Below, in pieces: positions 62,770 to 64,000 of a stretch of DNA of 64,000 nucleotides. The position numbers were made by a program, and so were the translations under genes. The stretch's first letter is position 1; each line of letters starts with the position of its first letter. This DNA is from Candidatus Obscuribacterales bacterium. Its GTDB lineage: Bacteria; Cyanobacteriota; Vampirovibrionia; Obscuribacterales; Obscuribacteraceae. The stretch is from contig JAIELX010000001.1 in assembly GCA_019752635.1 (NCBI GenBank), forward strand, positions 124,001 to 188,000, written 5' to 3'. Under the pieces are notes generated by a model. It did no database searches. It saw nothing but the letters and a program-made list of their open reading frames with translations, and was not told where the DNA came from.

Positions 62770-63411
62770 TTACACAAACTTTTTCGAGACTTGTTCTAAG
62801 AACCGCGCTTTCGCGGCTGCTTCGTCGGCTAGTCCGTACTTTCGTTTGAAGAGGTCAGGCGCCCGGTTATACTCCTCCATTTTGGCGTTGAACAAACCGC
62901 GTTGGTTTTCGTTCAAATCAGCTTCGCTACCCGCTTTGCCGGCGGCTGCTTGCTTCGCCAAATCCATTCCTGTCGCTTGCGTGGTCATACCGCTTAGGTT
63001 GCCGCTGCGCTTAGTTTCCTTCGCAAGCTTGTCGTGATACTTTTTCGCCAATTCCTTGGCTGTCTTTTTGTCAAATTCCATCTTCTGGAATTTCTCGCGC
63101 GCGTCTTTGTACTCGTCCTTTTGGTTGAAGTCGCGCAACGCAAGCGCAATAATGTCGTCTGCAAGTTCTTCGTCATCGTCTGCAAGTCTCTCTACTTCAG
63201 CTCGTAGCTGCTTGAGAGAATCGTTTGCAAATTGCTGAAAGCGCTCCTGTGCGTTTAGCTTGCCTACCTCGGTAATGAGGTCCTTAGCCAAAGCGCCGTG
63301 CATCTGTTTCAGCGGTTCGAGACTATCCCGGTCGGTATCCGGGTTTGCTTCAATCGCTGCAAGAACTTTCTGGTATGCCGATTCGTCCGTCTGATTGCCC
63401 TGTGTGATCAT
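62770..63411 (-). CDS. Scaffolding-like protein
   Basis: 213 aa, highly charged and coiled-coil (KLNAQERFQQFANDSLKQLR; AREKFQKMEFDKKTAKELAK), ending in helices with Arg/Lys. Position between portal and capsid genes and composition fit a scaffolding protein or head-assembly chaperone. AAAAGG precedes the ATG; a frame 10 codons longer exists. It overlaps the upstream small gene by 62 bases. Confidence 0.6.
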   Translation of the reverse strand: MITQGNQTDESAYQKVLAAIEANPDTDRDSLEPLKQMHGALAKDLITEVGKLNAQERFQQFANDSLKQLRAEVERLADDDEELADDIIALALRDFNQKDEYKDAREKFQKMEFDKKTAKELAKKYHDKLAKETKRSGNLSGMTTQATGMDLAKQAAAGKAGSEADLNENQRGLFNAKMEEYNRAPDLFKRKYGLADEAAAKARFLEQVSKKFV

Positions 63412-63724
63412 CAAAAACCTTTTCAGCTTTTGGCGAAACACCCGCTATCTGTTCGACGAGGTTAAATAATCGCTCAAACGCCCATCTGAGGGAGTTATAC
63501 GTTGTCCATTGTTGTATGTCTTCGCCGCGTTTCGGCGGTTCGCATCTGTATTGCTCAAGCAAACCAAAGGCGATATGTTTAAGATATCGGTAGCCCTGGT
63601 GTCGTACAAGTACTTCGAGCGCGCGAATGCGTTCCTGCGCTAAAGCCTCCGCGTCCTGCTTCGCGTCCTTCCGCTCCTTAAGCTGCTTGTTGCGCAATTC
63701 CGCCGGGCTGACTCGCTTGATCAA
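63350..63724 (-). CDS. Small prophage protein between portal and scaffold
   Basis: 124 aa, very charged, helical (LRNKQLKERKDAKQDAEALA), with a compact part around RYLKHIAFGLLEQYRCEPPK. The TTG start has AAGGAG six bases upstream; an ATG seven codons earlier is possible. Overlaps the portal end and the scaffold start. Role unknown. Confidence 0.55.
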   Translation of the reverse strand: MIKRVSPAELRNKQLKERKDAKQDAEALAQERIRALEVLVRHQGYRYLKHIAFGLLEQYRCEPPKRGEDIQQWTTYNSLRWAFERLFNLVEQIAGVSPKAEKVFDDHTGQSDGRIGIPESSCSD

Positions 63725-64000
63725 TTGGTTCTCCTTGCATTGCATCCGGTGGCATCTGCTGCCCCATCATTTGTTGCTCTAGCTGCGCCATGAGTTCAGG
63801 ATTTTGCATTGCGGCTTGTAGCGCCATCTGTTGAATCTGCGGGTTGGTCGCTAACAATTCCTCTGGTGATTTCTCCAGCTCGTCAGGGAACGGAATGTTC
63901 AGCCGGCGCCACAAGGAAACCAAAGCGATGTGCATAAGTGGAACTGCCGTAGGGTCAAGCGGTGCAACTCGTGTAGCTACGTCGAGCCCTTGCAGCAAGT
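63678..64000 (-). CDS. Portal protein, C-terminal part (cut by window edge)
   Basis: The C-terminal ~107 codons are visible; the frame remains open to the edge. VPLMHIALVSLWRRLNIPFP followed by a Gln/Met-rich helical tail (NPELMAQLEQQMMGQQMPPD) is like the end of phage portal proteins of short-tailed phages. Located just before the head-assembly genes, the expected place. Confidence 0.6.
   Translation of the reverse strand, partial: LLQGLDVATRVAPLDPTAVPLMHIALVSLWRRLNIPFPDELEKSPEELLATNPQIQQMALQAAMQNPELMAQLEQQMMGQQMPPDAMQGEPIDQASQPGGIAQQAA

Larger units (their letters stand above)
49786..64000 (-). mobile_element. Prophage (left end; continues past the right edge)
   Basis: About 14 kb of almost continuous minus-strand genes: serine recombinase and HTH protein at the host junction, then in transcription order portal, scaffold-like, decoration-like, capsid, adaptor, tail and fibre proteins and an endolysin with small overlapping genes. 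Overlapping starts and stops are frequent. The lack of a tape-measure gene suggests a short-tailed phage. The left boundary is placed approximately. Confidence 0.88.

Overview
The window looks like chromosome of a free-living, probably uncultured bacterium with about half G+C, carrying one integrated phage-like element. No rRNA or tRNA gene was recognised, so taxonomy is inference only. Many TPR proteins, secreted proteins of unknown family, eukaryote-like Ser/Thr kinase pieces, a VIT/vWA protein, a CHAD (polyphosphate-binding) protein and a Tad/Flp pilus locus together resemble the non-photosynthetic Cyanobacteriota (Obscuribacterales/Vampirovibrionia), but this is a guess from gene content.

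Region 1 (1-6.7 kb) is mostly housekeeping: the start of a Ser/Thr kinase-like gene (running off the left edge), the ComM/YifB AAA+ protein, a TPR lipoprotein and aspS, all on the minus strand, then a membrane protein and rpsU on the plus strand. Region 2 (6.9-17.4 kb) holds exported or membrane proteins of mostly unknown function: a GH26-like protein with a coupled small upstream gene, TPR membrane proteins flanking a 15-G tract, a VIT/vWA protein, a DUF4239 protein and an FCP1-like HAD phosphatase.

Region 3 (17.5-24.5 kb) is the most unusual chromosomal block: a protein with three WMKDF motifs, two tandem vWA paralogues with Asp/His tails, and a P1B-4 type metal ATPase whose first ~220 residues are His-rich. 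A Tudor-like micro-ORF and an apparent frameshifted remnant follow. Region 4 (24.9-41.4 kb) has a secreted prenyltransferase-toroid protein, a coupled three-gene run (GT4 glycosyltransferase, YyaL, sarcosine-oxidase-like flavoenzyme), TPR proteins, trxB with a haem-oxygenase-like diiron protein, CHAD, two more glycosyltransferases, a GNAT acetyltransferase and a Fur-family repressor.

Region 5 (41.9-49.5 kb) is a compact Tad/Flp pilus locus: pilin, TadE-like, CpaB, TadG-like, CpaE/TadZ, CpaF/TadA, TadB, TadC. No secretin or prepilin peptidase is present here. Region 6 (49.8 kb to the right edge) is a prophage, nearly all on the minus strand. From the right it reads portal C-terminus, small protein, scaffold-like protein, decoration-like protein, major capsid, fibre-like, adaptor, tail nozzle-like, collar-domain fibre, giant Gly-rich fibre, transglycosylase-type endolysin, a chain of small overlapping (likely lysis) genes, then serine recombinase and HTH protein at the chromosome junction. 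No tape-measure gene is seen, which suggests a short-tailed phage; terminase would lie beyond the window. Three of the structural-type proteins begin with export signal-like sequences, which is unusual.
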